Made by a program: the position numbers and the translations under genes. From Planctomycetota bacterium (GTDB lineage Bacteria > Planctomycetota > Planctomycetia > Planctomycetales > Planctomycetaceae), in contig JACTNB010000025.1 of NCBI GenBank assembly GCA_014584345.1, forward strand, positions 1 through 43,361: a DNA stretch of 43,361 nt, in the 5' to 3' direction. Of the stretch, positions 42,307 through 43,361 are shown piece by piece. The notes below the pieces were generated by a model. That model was not told the origin of the DNA and made no database searches. It worked only from the letters and a program-made list of their open reading frames with translations. Every line of letters starts with the position of its first letter. Within the stretch, counting starts at the first letter, position 1.

Positions 42307-42571
42307 ACCTAATGGAGGTTTCAGGAATCCCAGGGGGGGAGCGTGAAGTATATGCTGATCGACCGCGGCATGTCATCCGACCACGTGGCCAGTGGTGTTC
42401 CCGTAATGGGAGCACACCCACGTCACGCTACGGCAAAGCTACCCCGGCAGACTGACAACTTGCACCAGAGGCTCAATCAGTCCGTCCCCCCACCACTGCA
42501 ACCGCATGGCTTCCAACAACCGCCACAACTCCTTCGCCGCTGGAACGTCGGCGTGATGAGACTGAACACGG
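42307..42571. other. no gene seen
   Basis: I see no supported coding region between the uvrA start and the transposase fragment. Short frames here lack ribosome-binding sites and family resemblance. The uvrA promoter must lie here, but no good box pair was found. Confidence 0.5.
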
Positions 42572-42631
42572 GAGTTGACCAGAAATCTGTTCCGGCGACC
42601 ATTTTAGTTGCAGTTTCTCCAGGACAAACCG
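42572..42631 (-). pseudogene. IS30-family transposase fragment
   Basis: A minus-strand stretch encodes RFVLEKLQLKWSPEQISGQL. The WSPEQI(S/A)G block with a preceding helix is characteristic of IS30 family transposases. Only about 20 residues match. The frame before and after lacks the rest of the transposase, so it is a relic without its catalytic domain. Confidence 0.5.
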
Positions 42632-43048
42632 CTTGAGTGGAAAAGGCTGATCGTTCGGAAAAACAAACCATCCCACGAAAGACACGTTTTCTCAATTCTG
42701 CTGTGCATTTCAGAATTGAATCCGCCAGATACGTATTCCGGTGCCAAAAAACTGTTGGCGGATGAATCCGGCGCAATTGATGTCACCGCGTTGTATGATG
42801 GCATGGAGTAAATTGTCGCCAAATTCACCGGATGGGGACCGTTTGGCAGAGGTGTGGCCCCAAGGGCAGGTCTCAACTCGTTCTCTAGGGCATCCGAGTT
42901 TGGAATCCAATCCTATGGTGACCTGCGTAAGCTGACGAAGGGCACCGGACTGCATGCACACCATGTAATCGAGAAGCGATTTGCAGACACGTTAGGTGTG
43001 AATCCGAACTCGATGCAGCCCGGGTGCCCTGGTTGGAGCATGATTTAG
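42608..43048 (+). pseudogene. broken HNH-type toxin nuclease (polymorphic toxin tail)
   Basis: One plus-strand frame runs from 42608 to 43048 with a single internal stop (TAA at 42809-42811). After the stop it reads through TGWGPFGRG and SYGDLRKLTKGTGLHAHH, then VIEKRFADTLGVNPNSM. The GLHAHHxIEKRFA block resembles the C-terminal HNH-like nuclease tips of Rhs and other polymorphic toxins. The recognisable match ends at about 43017, where repeat B begins. The early part (42608-42800) is less clearly part of the same gene, and the IS30 relic overlaps it antisense. It has no intact start region, secretion part or immunity gene, so it is a remnant. Confidence 0.55.
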
Positions 43049-43134
43049 GTGCCACGGCTGTGTCAGCCGTGCGTGGCGGGATGTGACTCCCTTTCGAGGA
43101 GGAGTGCCATCGTCAGGACAACCAGAGCACCCGG
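43020..43134. repeat. palindromic element, family B, with central hairpin
   Basis: Terminal inverted repeats CCGGGTGCCCTGGTTG (43020-43035) and CAACCAGAGCACCCGG (43119-43134) match 15 of 16. Inside, CACGGCTG-TGT-CAGCCGTG (43053-43071) is a perfect 8-bp stem with a 3-base loop. It encodes nothing and joins directly to the end of the toxin remnant, suggesting insertion or recombination there. I recall similar GGTGCCACGGCTG repeats from planctomycete genomes, but did not search. Confidence 0.65.
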
Positions 43135-43164
43135 CCCGACTCCCTTACGGGCGCGGCTAGTTCG
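43118..43164. repeat. truncated right half of family A element
   Basis: The segment ending in CGGGCGCGGCTAGTTCG matches the right arm of the family A copies (GACGGTCGCGGCTAGTTCG at the window end). Its left half is replaced by element B, with an overlap of about 17 bases. Confidence 0.5.
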
Positions 43165-43215
43165 GATTTCTCACACACTTACCAACGCGCAAATTTTGCC
43201 TCGATAATGCCCGGT

Positions 43216-43361
<146 letters not shown>

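Overview
The window looks like chromosomal DNA of a planctomycete (phylum Planctomycetota). The evidence is two pairs of planctomycete cytochrome/DUF1549/DUF1553 proteins with DUF1501 partners, a formylmethanofuran dehydrogenase subunit A gene (C1 transfer pathway), membrane-fusion proteins fused to GAF or M50 peptidase domains, and small palindromic repeats. No rRNA, tRNA or CRISPR array was seen. All calls come from reading the sequence and recalling family motifs; no database search was run.

Layout. (1) 1-10064, plus strand: the end of an unknown gene, then a co-oriented cluster that looks like an undescribed export or peptide-maturation machine. It encodes a 96-residue acidic proline-rich protein, a cytoplasmic SurA/parvulin-type foldase, a protein with two cyclic-nucleotide-binding-like domains and a C39 (double-glycine leader) peptidase but no ABC transporter part, an M50 site-2-protease/HlyD fusion, a GAF-GAF-HlyD fusion, a shortened SecA-like ATPase, and a secreted HlyD/RND-type adaptor. 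(2) 10125-15176, minus: a DUF1553-type multidomain cytochrome protein followed by DUF1501. (3) 15349-20607, minus: tetR, membrane-fusion protein and RND pump in one tight operon, with a perfect palindrome next to the tetR start. (4) 20846-23220, plus: two tandem DUF1538 membrane proteins, a PII-like protein and a CBS-pair protein, tightly coupled. (5) 23397-28230, plus: a promoter and a second DUF1553/DUF1501 pair. (6) 28366-30520, plus: class I mannose-6-phosphate isomerase and a GT9 heptosyltransferase-like enzyme. (7) 30632-33087, minus: fhcA and a two-TM protein. (8) 33212-34423, plus: an exported protein-isoaspartate methyltransferase with an extra C-terminal module. (9) 34487-42306, minus: two neighbouring DUF3299-like proteins sharing a CCFG motif, a metallophosphoesterase, a CoaB-type domain, FxsA, a YgfZ-like folate-binding protein and a UvrA-like ATPase that seems to lack the insertion domain. 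(10) 42307-43361: a decayed region with an IS30-like fragment, a broken HNH-type toxin nuclease and nested palindromic elements, one family of which also sits at 37754-37897.

Working model for region 1 (inference): the C39 domain trims a leader, the foldase keeps the substrate export-competent, the two membrane-anchored HlyD proteins and the exported adaptor form a periplasmic conduit, and the SecA-like ATPase replaces the missing ABC motor. The cyclic-nucleotide-binding-like and GAF domains would let small molecules control the machine. The 96-residue protein is the only small candidate cargo or accessory factor seen beside it.
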